Assembly: GCA_026874595.1 (NCBI GenBank)
Contig: CM049307.1
Coordinates: 26,575,079 to 26,639,078 of the forward strand
DNA length: 64,000 nt
Source of the DNA: Sipunculus nudus
Lineage: Eukaryota; Annelida; Sipuncula; Golfingiida; Sipunculidae
Direction of reading: 5' to 3'
Shown here: positions 12,366 to 24,165 of the stretch, in pieces
How positions within the stretch are numbered: the stretch's first letter is position 1
How the letters are laid out: every line of letters begins with the position of its first letter
Position numbers and translations under genes: made by a program
The notes under the pieces: generated by a model
Database searches by the model: none
What the model saw: only the letters and a program-made list of their open reading frames with translations
What the model was told of the DNA's origin: nothing

Positions 12366-13980
12366 TATCAACTTAATCATCTGACGGGTCTGTTCGAGCC
12401 CATTTTTATATATTATAACACAAGCTATCAACATTATCATCTGACGGGTCTATAATAGCCCATCTTAACATATTATGACACAAGGTATCTACTTAATTAT
12501 CTGACGGCTCTGTTCGAGCCCATTTTAACAAATAATAACACAAGCTATCACCATTATCATCTGACGGGTCTATAATAGCCCATCTTAACATATTATGACA
12601 CAAGGTATTTACTTAATCATCTGACGGCTCTGTTCGAGCCCATTTTAACAAATAATAACACAAGCTATCACCATTATCATCTGACGGGTCTATAATAGCC
12701 CATCTTAACATATTATGACACAAGGTATCTACTTAATCATCTGACGGCTCTGTTCGAGCCCATTTTAACAAATAATAACACAAGCTATCACCATTATCAT
12801 CTGACGGGTCTATAATAGCCCATCTTAACATATTATGACACAAGGTATCTACTTAATCATCTGACGGCTCTGTTCGAGCCCATTTTAACAAATAATAACA
12901 CAAGCTATCACCATTATCATCTGACGGGTCTATAATAGCCCATCTTAACATATTATGACACAAGGTATCTACTTAATCATCTGACGGCTCTGTTCGAGCC
13001 CATTTTAACAAATAATAACACAAGCTATCACCATTATCATCTGACGGGTCTATAATAGCCCATCTTAACATATTATGACACAAGGTATCTACTTAATCAT
13101 CTGACGGCTCTGTTCGAGCCCATTTTAACAAATAATAACACAAGCTATCACCATTATCATCTGACGGGTCTATAATAGCCCATCTTAACATATTATGACA
13201 CAAGGTATCTACTTAATCATCTGACGGCTCTGTTCGAGCCCATTTTAACAAATAATAACACAAGCTATCACCATTATCATCTGACGGGTCTATAATAGCC
13301 CATCTTAACATATTATGACACAAGGTATCTACTTAATCATCTGACGGCTCTGTTCGAGCCCATTTTAACAAATAATAACACAAGCTATCACCATTATCAT
13401 CTGACGGGTCTATAATAGCCCATCTTAACATATTATGACAGAAGGTATCTACTTAATCATCTGACGGCTCTGTTCGAGCCCATTTTAACAAATAATAACA
13501 CAAGCTATCACCATTATCATCTGACGGGTCTATAATAGCCCATCTTAACATATTATGACACAAGGTATCTACTTAATCATCTGACGGCTCTGTTCGAGCC
13601 CATTTTAACAAATAATAACACAAGCTATCACCATTATCATCTGACGGGTCTATAATAGCCCATCTTAACATATCATGACACAAGGTATCTACTTAATCAT
13701 CTGACGGCTCTGTTCGAGCCCATTTTAACAAATAATAACACAAGCTATCACCATTATCATCTGACGGGTCTATAATAGCCCATCTTAACATATTATGACA
13801 CAAGGTATCTACTTAATCATCTGACGGCTCTGTTCGAGCCCATTTTAACAAATAATAACACAAGCTATCACCATTATCATCTGACGGGTCTATAATAGCC
13901 CATCTTAACATATTATGACACAAGGTATCTACTTAATCATCTGACGGCTCTGTTCGAGCCCATTTTAACAAATAATAACA
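12366..13980 (+). repeat. Satellite array, 120-bp dimers of two 60-bp monomers
   Basis: Two 60-bp monomer types alternate strictly. Type 1 contains CTGACGGGTCTATAATAGCC; type 2 contains CTGACGGCTCTGTTCGAGCC. Consecutive 120-bp dimers are almost identical, with isolated single-base changes, which indicates recent amplification or homogenisation. Confidence 0.97.
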
Positions 13981-16900
13981 CAAGCTATCAACATTATCAT
14001 CTGACGGGTCCATTCGAGCCCATGTCAACATATTATGACACAGGGTATCACCATCATCATATCACGGGTCTATTCGGGCCCATGTTAACATATTATAACA
14101 CAAGCTTTCAACTTAATTATCTGCCAGTTTTATATATTTTTATATATATTTATATATATCATTATATATCATATACATATCATATATTTTTTTTATATAG
14201 TATATATATCATTATCATCTGACGGGTCTATAATAGCCCATCTTAACGTATTATGACACAAGGTATCTACTTAATCATCTGACGGCTCTGTTCGAGCCCA
14301 TTTTAAAAAATAATAACACAAGCTATCACCATTATCATCTGACGGGTCTATAATAGCCCATCTTAACGTATTATGACACAAGGTATCTACTTAATCATCT
14401 GACGACTCTGTTCGAGCCCATTTTTATATATTATAACACAAGCTATCACCATTATCATCTGACGGGTCTATAATAGCCCATCTTAACATATTATGACACA
14501 AGGTATCTACTTAATCATCTGACGGCTCTGTTCGAGCCCATTTTAACAAATAATAACACAAGCTATCACCATTATCATCTGACGGGTCTATAATAGCCCA
14601 TCTTAACATATTATGACACAAGGTATCTACTTAATCATCTGACGGCTCTGTTCGAGCCCATTTTAACAAATAATAACACAAGCTATCAACATTATCATCT
14701 GACGGGTCCATTCGAGCCCATGTCAACATATTATGACACAGGGTATCACCATCATCATATCACGGGTCTATTCGGGCCCATGTTAACATATTATAACACA
14801 AGCTTTCAACTTAATTATCTGCCAGTTTTATATATTTTTATATATATTTATATATATCATTATATATCATATACATATCATATATTTTTTTTATATAGTA
14901 TATATATCATTATCATCTGACGGGTCTATAATAGCCCATCTTAACGTATTATGACACAAGGTATCTACTTAATCATCTGACGGCTCTGTTCGAGCCCATT
15001 TTAACAAATAATAACACAAGCTATCACCATTATCATCTGACGGGTCTATAATAGCCCATCTTAACGTATTATGACACAAGGTATCTACTTAATCATCTGA
15101 CGGCTCTGTTCGAGCCCATTTTTATATATTATAACACAAGCTATCACCATTATCATCTGACGGGTCTATAATAGCCCATCTTAACATATTATGACACAAG
15201 GTATCTACTTAATCATCTGACGGCTCTGTTCGAGCCCATTTTAACAAATAATAACACAAGCTATCACCATTATCATCTGACGGGTCTATAATAGCCCATC
15301 TTAACATATTATGACACAAGGTATCTACTTAATCACCTGACGGCTCTGTTCGAGCCCATTTTAACAAATAATAACACAAGCTATCACCATTATCATCTGA
15401 CGGGTCTATAATAGCCCATCTTAACCTATTATGACACAAGGTATCTACTTAATCATCTGACGGCTCTGTTCGAGCCCATTTTAACAAATAATAACACAAG
15501 CTATCAACATTATCATCTGACGGGTCCATTCGAGCCCATGTCAACATATTATGACACAGGGTATCACCATCATCATATCACGGGTCTATTCGGGCCCATG
15601 TTAACATATTATAACACAAGCTATCAACTTAATTATCTGCCAGTTTTATATATTTTTATATATATTTATATATATCATTATATATCATATACATATCATA
15701 TATTTTATTTATATAGTATATATATCATTATCATCTGACGGGTCAATAATAGCCCATCCTAACGTATTATGACACAAGGTATCTACTTAATCATCTGACG
15801 GCTCTGTTCGAGCCCATTTTAACAAATAATAACACAAGCTATCACCATTATCATCTCACGGGTCTATAATAGCCCATCTTAACATATTATGACACAAGGT
15901 ATCTACTTAATCATCTGACGGCTCTGTTCGAGCCCATTTTTATATATTATAACACAAGCTATCACCATTATCATCTGACGGGTCTATAATAGCCCATCTT
16001 AACATATTATGACACAAGGTATCTACTTAATCATCTGACGGCTCTGTTCGAGCCCATTTTAACAAATAATAACACAAGCTATCACCATTATCATCTGACG
16101 GGTCTATAATAGCCCATCTTAACATATTATGACACAAGGTATCTACTTAATCATCTGACGGCTCTGTTCGAGCCCATTTTAACAAATAATAACACAAGCT
16201 ATCACCATTATCATCTGACGGGTCTATAATAGCCCATCTTAACATATTATGACACAAGGTATCTACTTAATCATCTGACGGCTCTGTTCGAGCCCATTTT
16301 AACAAATAATAACACAAGCTATCAACATTATCATCTGACGGGTCCATTCGAGCCCATGTCAACATATTATGACACAGGGTATCACCATCATCATATCACG
16401 GGTCTATTCGGCCCCATCTTAACATATTATAACACAAGCTATCAACTTAATTATCTGCCAGTTTTATATATTTTTATATATATTTATATATATCATTATA
16501 TATCATATACATATCATATATTTTATTTATATAGTATATATATCATTATCATCTGACGGGTCAATAATAGCCCATCCTAACGTATTATGACACAAGGTAT
16601 CTACTTAATCATCTGACGGCTCTGTTCGAGCCCATTTTAACAAATAATAACACAAGCTATCACCATTATCATCTCACGGGTCTATAATAGCCCATCTTAA
16701 CGTATTATGACACAAGGTATCTACTTAATCATCTGACGGCTCTGTTCGAGCCCATTTTTATATATTATAACACAAGCTATCACCATTATCATCTGACGGG
16801 TCTATAATAGCCCATCTTAACATATTATGACACAAGGTATCTACTTAATCATCTGACGGCTCTGTTCGAGCCCATTTTAACAAATAATAACACAAGCTAT

Positions 16901-17790
16901 CACCATTATCATCTGACGGGTCTATAATAGCCCATCTTAACATATTATGACACAAGGTATCTACTTAATCATCTGACGGCTCTGTTCGAGCCCATTTTAA
17001 CAAATAATAACACAAGCTATCACCATTATCATCTGACGGGTCTATAATAGCCCATCTTAACATATTATGACACAAGGTATCTACTTAATCATCTGACGGC
17101 TCTGTTCGAGCCCATTTTAACAAATAATAACACAAGCTATCACCATTATCATCTGACGGGTCTATAATAGCCCATCTTAACATATTATGACACAAGGTAT
17201 CTACTTAATCATCTGACGGCTCTGTTCGAGCCCATTTTAACAAATAATAACACAAGCTATCAACATTATCATCTGACGGGTCCATTCGAGCCCATGTCAA
17301 CATATTATGACACAGGGTATCACCATCATCATATCACGGGTCTATTCGGGCCCATGTTAACATATTATAACACAAGCTATCAACTTAATTATCTGCCAGT
17401 TTTATATATTTTTATATATATTTATATATATCATTATATATCATATACATATCATATATTTTATTTATATAGTATATATATCATTATCATCTGACGGGTC
17501 TATAATAGCCCATCTTAACGTATTATGACACAAGGTATCTACTTAATCATCTGACGGCTCTGTTCGAGCCCATTTTAACAAATAATAACACAAGCTATCA
17601 CCATTATCATCTGACGGGTCTATAATAGCCCATCTTAACATATTATGACACAAGGTATCTACTTAATCATCTGACGGCTCTGTTCGAGCCCATTTTAACA
17701 AATAATAACACAAGCTATCACCATTATCATCTGACGGGTCTATAATAGCCCATCTTAACATATTATGACACAAGGTATCAACTTAATCAT
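13981..17790 (+). repeat. Higher-order satellite repeats of 698, 818, 818 and 938 bp
   Basis: Each unit begins with a marker monomer containing GACGGGTCCATTCGAGCC, followed by a GGTATCACCATCATCATATC monomer and an AT-rich spacer of about 90 bp (first copy about 14126-14212). Several 120-bp dimers complete each unit. Unit starts are 13981, 14679, 15497, 16315 and 17253. Their lengths differ by exactly one 120-bp dimer, so they gain or lose whole dimers. The 66-residue reading frame present in every unit is a by-product of the repeat. Confidence 0.95.
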
Positions 17791-18205
17791 CTGACGTGTC
17801 TATTCGAGCCCATTTTAACATATTATAACACAAGCTATCATCATTATCATCTGACCGGTCTATTCGAGCCCATCTTAAGATATTATGTCACAGGGTATCA
17901 ACTTATTCATTTGACGGGTCCATTCGAGCCCATTCATTTTAACATATTATAAAACAAGCTATCCTCATCATCATCTGACGGATCTATTCGAGCCCATTTT
18001 AACATATTATATAACTCAAACTATCGACATATTCATCTAACGGGTCTATTCGAGCCCATTAAAACGTACTGTAGCACAAGCTATCAAAATAATCATCTGA
18101 CGTGTCTATTCGAGCCCATTTTAACATATTATAACACAAGCTATCACCATCATCATCTCAAGGGTCTATTCGAGCCCATTTTTACATATTATAACACAAG
18201 CGAAC
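17791..18205 (+). repeat. Degenerate edge of the satellite array
   Basis: About seven diverged 60-bp monomers have small indels. The array stops in an ACACAAGC word near 18203. Greater divergence at the edge than in the centre is usual for satellites. Confidence 0.9.
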
Positions 18206-20669
18206 AACAATCCCGTATATGTTTGCTGATATAAATAATGGCAATAATTGGATTAAAATTATTGCGACGCGAACTTTTTTAAGCGAAATATTTTCAATAG
18301 GACAGTGCAAGTTATACATATTGATTTGAAAATCAATAAGACCGAGTCCACTTCGATCTACGGATTTGAATTTTACTTGTTTTGTTCTTCATTGTAAAAC
18401 GGACCGGCTCGCTTACAAAAAAGAAACATTAAGTATTCCATGATATTCACAAATATAGTAAGTGACCTGCAGGTTGTTTACAGGAGACATAACATCGCAG
18501 TGTTTTTCATGTTTTGTTAGGTTTAGGCAGTATCTACACGCTATATTACTTTTCCCAGCATGCCCTGGGGTCGCCAATAGCCGGGGCAGGAGCCGTTAGG
18601 GGCGTTTCCAATTTCTCTCTGGCTGTGTGTTTCATTATAGCTACGTTTTGCTGGCGGCTGCGCTTTCTAACATGTGGGGGACGGGGACATTTAAATATAA
18701 ACTGGTTTATTGTTTTGACAGAAGCGCTAGCGCAGGATCATTTTTGTTGACCGAAAGTCAATTCGTAACAGCAGCAAGAAACAAGCCATTCGTGGCGCTG
18801 TGGCGTAGAGGTTAAAAGCCAACGGCGCCTATGAAAATATATTCAAAGGATTCATTAAGTCCAATTGGATTTACCAGACACTGTCACTGTGTCGCCTGAA
18901 TGTGTTTTAGATTCTTAGCTATTATCTGGTATAAGATTTCTAACCTTTAACCAAGTAAACGTATTTGTGTCTGAAACCATGAAGTGCACGATTGATCAAC
19001 TGCAGATAGCTCAGTTCAGAATCCAAAGGCCAACAAGAATAGAGTTTCTTCATGAAATAAGTATTGAAAAGTGAAATCGTGTCTGTCCTTGATGATGGAT
19101 AGGGCTTTGAAAAGTTTTCTCACAGATATTCAAAGAGCTTGAAATATTTCAAGAAGATCAAGATAAAAGATTGAGGTTAAGGTTAAGTTGACTGCATCAG
19201 AGTGTACATTGAATGTAATGAATCAACCCCAATCATGCACTGTGTCCTCTTAAAATGTCTCCCTTTCAGTTCCACAATTCAGCTGCCAGCATAAATAATC
19301 ATTAAAAAGCGACAGACATGCTAACCCTCCCAAAGTAGCATTGGTTTGTCAGTAGAGTCCTAAATGAGAGAGAATTTGCTTTATCCCCATGGAACTTGAT
19401 ATTATCATATTGGCTATCCGAGCCATTACCTTTGATGTTATCAGTCGTGATTAGGTCTTTAATACATCTTCTTCAGACACTGCTAATGAATAGTCCATTA
19501 TCCTAAGATAACCCACGTTTGATTTATGGCCAGGCGGAGTCAGACGCACATAACCTGCAGCAAGTTGTTATACGAACATCTACTCCATAAATATAAAGAC
19601 TGCATCGCTCAACCTTTCAAAGTTCCATTGTCGCGTCCTTGTTAAAATATGCTTACCACTTAGCGCAGCAATCTGTCGCCTCTTACTCTATACCGGAGCT
19701 GTCATTAAACAGTAGTTTGTCAGCGATGTGACGTATCAAATAAGCTTTAGTAAAAACCTGTTTGCCAGCATTCGTGGGTTGGAGCTGTTGAAAATTGTGA
19801 TTTACTCGGCCACTCATCAACAGCATGATAATACTAATACCACTCAGCGAATCTGGCAGTTTTATCTGACCCCCCGTGTTTATCATTCTCAGCTCTTTTG
19901 CGTGAGCGTTACCGACTTCAATTGTTCACTCGTGTCTTTACGGCAGCAGGGATTTTTACGGGACCAGCGCGCCTGTTGTAGCTGTTTTGGAGGTACTTGT
20001 CCTGGCCTGGGGCCATCGTCAGGCTCTCCAGGTTCACAACAGATGTGTTTTAGTGGCGCTATTAACACATGTTTTAGCAAGCTGTCATAAACATGTTGCC
20101 CCCAGTGACCCCATTCATTACCCACAATCCTCCAACCAGCTTCGAGCTAAAACAGTACAGAAATTTGGTCTCCCCGTTCTTCTAACATGTTTCCTCATAT
20201 TCCCTGGTCACAGGCTTCAACACATTGTCAGTTATACAAGGCGTGAGGTTTACGAGGTGAAGAGATTTGCACTACCTTAATTCTTTATCTGTTGAAGAAT
20301 AATTCTAACAAAACTTAGAAACTAATATCAATCCTTTGTTCTCTACACAGTTCAGGAACACCCGCTAATCTAGACTACAGACTACAGACTACCGAACGCC
20401 ACCACGTACCCTAACCATGAAGAGTGCAATATATATTTTGTAGCTAGTTGTACAATACATGTAAAATAATACAGTTTATAGATCTTTTCAGCGCGTATAT
20501 ATATATATATATAATTTAAATTTCACATAACATGAATTCAATACATCCTTGCAGGTGATGGTGCTCTACCGTATCGGAGCGTTTATAATTAATGTACAGT
20601 TAGGTTGCACTGTAATACCAACAGATGAAGTCAAACTTACTGAACATTAATTAATTATATATTCGACCC
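18206..20669. other. Noncoding region
   Basis: No supported gene. It contains a ZNF143-like site at 18552, a GC-richer patch at about 19890-20140 with open frames on both strands that I do not recognise, and a short TA run near 20490-20510. Confidence 0.4.
18552..18567. promoter_or_regulatory. ZNF143/Staf-like site
   Basis: TTCCCAGCATGCCCTG closely matches the ZNF143 core (YWCCCAnMATGCMYYG). These sites activate snRNA, tRNA-Sec and many protein-gene promoters in animals. No associated RNA gene or exon was found nearby, so function is unproven. Confidence 0.35.
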
Positions 20670-20744
20670 GATCATCAGGTGAATTATGTTAGAATCTAAT
20701 AAGGATTTAGAAATTAGGATTCTAACTACATTCACCTGATGATC
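20670..20744. repeat. Hairpin-forming inverted repeat
   Basis: The left arm has GATCATCAGGTGAA and TTAGAATC; the right arm has GATTCTAA and TTCACCTGATGATC. The loop is about 20 bases. It could be the core of a very short MITE or a structured terminus. Confidence 0.8.
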
Positions 20745-20808
20745 AGGAAGCCTTTCGTGAAAAAGTCTGTAGTGAATTTACAGTGTTGTTTTTCTTCGGT
20801 GTTATATC

Positions 20809-20837
20809 GCTCTGGCCTTGTCTGAAGGCCATAGAGC
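20809..20837. repeat. Short hairpin
   Basis: GCTCTGGCCTT pairs with AAGGCCATAGAGC across a 5-base loop, with one mismatch. Confidence 0.6.
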
Positions 20838-20863
20838 ACTTTACACCGGAGGGTAACTCAACC

Positions 20864-20867
<4 letters not shown>

Positions 20868-20921
<54 letters not shown>
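20868..20921. repeat. (TA)n microsatellite
   Basis: About 27 TA units. Confidence 0.95.
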
Positions 20922-20924
<3 letters not shown>

Positions 20925-21499
20925 CAGACTATTGTGATGTAGCAACGGGTCGCTGAACACTCTTACTGCTATTCTTGCTTGTATGAACCCATAAACCTTT
21001 GATCATGTGCATTGATAGCATATATTACACTGGAGCGTAGATCAAAATAACAAATGTCCATAATTTCTAAAATTTAACTGAAGAATAAGATATTGTATCT
21101 TAAAAAGTTATCTAAATTAATACTCAAGCCATATTAAATATATACATCAATGGAGTATCTGTATATCTACGTGTGTCTGATCAATCAGACTTAAAAAAGA
21201 AAAGGGTTATGTACTTAACCTTGGGGTGATATTGCTGGCGATAGACCTTCCCCTTCCCTAGCAGGTAGCCGCTCTGACTAGGAGCAGTTGATGACATTTA
21301 ACTCCAGCCCGCGAGTATCGTCCGGTCAGAGATTGTCTATCAGTCTGACCAGTGAAGCGGAATTACAAGACTGCCCTCCGGTCGCAGAAGAAATATATAC
21401 AATGATGGGACAACTGAGAATACTAAAACATATAAAATAAGGTTACATGATAATGATACCATTGGAAACACATCATACTGCAGTTATGTTAATTGTCTA
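20922..21499. other. Noncoding stretch
   Basis: No gene or repeat recognised. Confidence 0.4.
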
Positions 21500-21720
21500 A
21501 TTGGCTATTTGTAGTTTGGAGTTTAGTACAGGACTCAGTGCCTGGAGGACGTGAGCTCAAATCTCAGGCGAGGAGCAGGGTGAGGCCCAACAGAAGGCTG
21601 TGCCCCACAGCCGTGTATCACTTTCACAAACAAGTGTCTTTTTGGGATTCCAACGGTGGGAACCCGTAGGTGGGTTTGAACACTGCAGATATATAAAACT
21701 TAGATTCAGAATTAGATAGG
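21500..21720 (+). mobile_element. tRNA-derived SINE, degenerate copy
   Basis: This is a diverged relative of the SINE at 33629-34031. Shared blocks are GTGAGCTCAAATCTCAGGC (B-box region), the AGGCCCAACAG segment, CACTTTCACAAACAAGTG and the TTTTTGGGATTCC block. The A-box region is poorly preserved and internal sequence is deleted relative to the other copy. Confidence 0.7.
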
Positions 21721-21750
21721 ACAGCATAAAAAATGGAGGCGGTTATACAT

Positions 21751-21751
<1 letters not shown>

Positions 21752-21815
<64 letters not shown>
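21752..21815. repeat. (TA)n microsatellite
   Basis: About 31 TA units, directly downstream of the degenerate SINE. Confidence 0.95.
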
Positions 21816-21816
<1 letters not shown>

Positions 21817-22988
21817 GTAAAATATTATTTGCTGGTGGCCCGTTTAATAATGTTTAATTCAGTTCGTATATTTACTACATTTAGGGTGAAGAAACAGTTC
21901 AAATATTGAGTTGGTTGACTGGTTACCCGGTACCATATTTGTCGGAATAATGTTACAGTGTGTGAAACGCCATAAATCCTGTCTCGTCCCGTCTCATCGA
22001 GCATGTTTCTCCCCATGAGCATCCATAAAGAACTCCCAGGCATTTGTCCGACCACCAGAAGACTGATCTCCCAAGGGGGGCAGGGTGTAGGACAAAACGA
22101 GTCTCAGCTGGACGCCTGAGTTGGCCATTTACCTCACAATCATAACTTGGGTGTCAGTCAGGCCGCTATAACTGTCGGCCTTGTCATTGTGATATTAAGT
22201 TATCATGTCTTGCTTAACAAACGAATGCTCTTCTGACGAACAAATCTATCTGCGGTGCATCCAGCGATTACACACTGGCAGTAGAGAGACAATCAATTCT
22301 AATTTCTCCGAGCTCGGCTGGATGCATTTGACATCGCCTGTCGGTATCACCCTAGCGCGGCAAGATATAAAAAGGATTAGGTGGCATTGGCGACCACAGC
22401 GCCCGCCTCATAAAGTCTTGGCTATGACAAGCTCTGGAGGACTGGGGCTATGTGTCTTCATAAAGCTGTCCGCTTCCTCTTCAGCCTCTGGCCGGCTCTT
22501 TCAGCCGGCTGCTTTGGTCTGCGGAAGAAAATATACTGTTTCTCCAAAAATAACCAAAGGTTGAAGAACCGCTCAGTCCAAGAGTCTGCTAAATTCAAAA
22601 ACGTCAACTTCGGTTTATCCCATTCGGAATTGTTCTAACAGATATCAAGTCCTGGTGCCTCTGACGATTTGTTAAGTAACCAGGTTTCATTTTCCAATGT
22701 TTATCTTGTTTCAGGATAAATTTGTTAAAAAAATAAATTTTCACTAAAGCGTCTGAAAACTTGTCACCGCGCCATCTAGAACAAATAAGTTACTTCACAT
22801 ATGAGCCGCAGTTAACCATTAACACCATGTGTAAAAAGATTATTTGAGCACATCCCCGCCCGTTGTGGTGATAATAAGAATTTATGGTTAACCCCCACAA
22901 ATATGTATGATTGTAGAATATTTTGTAAATCAACATAAAATTATTATAAACTTCATTCTGACAGGAGCGGCTCCAGGATTTTACGACT

Positions 22989-23009
22989 TCGGGGGGGGGG
23001 GGGGGGGGT
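22989..23009. repeat. G homopolymer tract
   Basis: A run of nearly 20 G residues, followed 30 bases later by a TA tract. Confidence 0.9.
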
Positions 23010-23038
23010 ACTCACTATATACCAGCTTTATAAAGAAA

Positions 23039-23040
<2 letters not shown>

Positions 23041-23083
<43 letters not shown>
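23041..23083. repeat. (TA)n microsatellite
   Basis: About 21 TA units. Confidence 0.95.
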
Positions 23084-23087
<4 letters not shown>

Positions 23088-23791
23088 TAAAAAGGTCAGA
23101 GAAAACACAACTGTTCTAATGGGTGATGCTTCTGATGAGTCTCGTGTAACTGAGTTATTTTATCTATATGTATGTAAATAATCAATAGGACCTTGCAAAG
23201 GATTTAAGTCACTGGATTTAAGCTCCTAGAGGTACAAGAAGTTGCCCCGAAAGTTGTTGGACACTCGCAGATATTAAATCAATGAATACATTAATGGGAT
23301 GACATGACAACGGATACACCGTTACTGGTACGTTCTGTTACTACTCGTATTCAAAGATAAATAGCTCCACTCTCTTAAATTAATTCTCTGCTTTGAATAG
23401 GATATGACCATAGGTATGAACCGAGGGATGCTTTTAGGGCTAATTAGGTACTCCCGAAACCAACCGCTTAACACTACAAAACTTTTAATACTCAGAAACT
23501 AAATCTCTCCCTGAAGTGAATGTTAAATTGCACACTCAAGGATAAATTCTTTTAAACTTATTATCCTGTGTATATGATTTACATCTTATATCTATTTATG
23601 TCTACGTTCTCACTGATGATTACTTTTTTTCATGTTATAACTTAAGCTTTTTGCGGTGACCAATGTAGTCATCAGATTTATTAATTGTTTAATTTTAATG
23701 TACTCGTTCAGGGTTTAATCATCCTTTGATAATACAACTTGAATATCCAGTATGTGAGCTACTTCTGTTGTACTCACGCATGCAGTGAAAG

Positions 23792-23795
<4 letters not shown>

Positions 23796-23877
<82 letters not shown>
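23796..23877. repeat. Compound (CT)n-(AT)n microsatellite
   Basis: A CT run of about 40 bases passes directly into an AT run of similar length. Confidence 0.95.
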
Positions 23878-23880
<3 letters not shown>

Positions 23881-24023
23881 ATTATATAATTGGATTATAT
23901 TAAAGAAAACTGTTAATGAAATTTAATTTAATTTTGTCATCTTAAACTTTTGAATACAGTGATGTGAGTTCATGTTTTGTGTCCGCATATAATTCCGTTA
24001 TTGTACATGAATTGTGCAGAAAA

Positions 24024-24026
<3 letters not shown>

Positions 24027-24093
<67 letters not shown>
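24027..24093. repeat. (AT)n microsatellite
   Basis: About 33 AT units. Confidence 0.95.
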
Positions 24094-24094
<1 letters not shown>

Positions 24095-24165
24095 CGAAAA
24101 AGGAAAATATGTAAATGTTATAGATTTTTTTCTAATACCAGAAAAATACTGCTGAATTAATTGTA

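Larger units (their letters stand above)
21816..24165. other. Noncoding region with microsatellites
   Basis: No supported gene. A GC-richer patch at 22200-22560 has an open plus-strand frame without recognisable family features. Simple repeats inside the region are listed separately. Confidence 0.4.

Noticed and set aside
14022-17494. Five near-identical 66-residue reading frames (HHHH and YIYIY-rich)
   Set aside because: They are translations of the satellite marker monomer and its AT-rich spacer; copies are as similar in noncoding parts as in the frame.
12366-17790. Regular 60-bp repeats suggesting a CRISPR array
   Set aside because: There are no unique spacers; the whole unit is repeated in tandem, and the context is a eukaryotic genome with introns and retrotransposons.
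19889-20125. Minus-strand frame of 78 residues in a GC-richer patch
   Set aside because: The composition is gene-like, but there is no recognisable domain, and open frames exist on both strands with no splice-supported extension.
23964-24155. Reading frame with a long YIYIYI stretch
   Set aside because: It is a translated (AT)n microsatellite.
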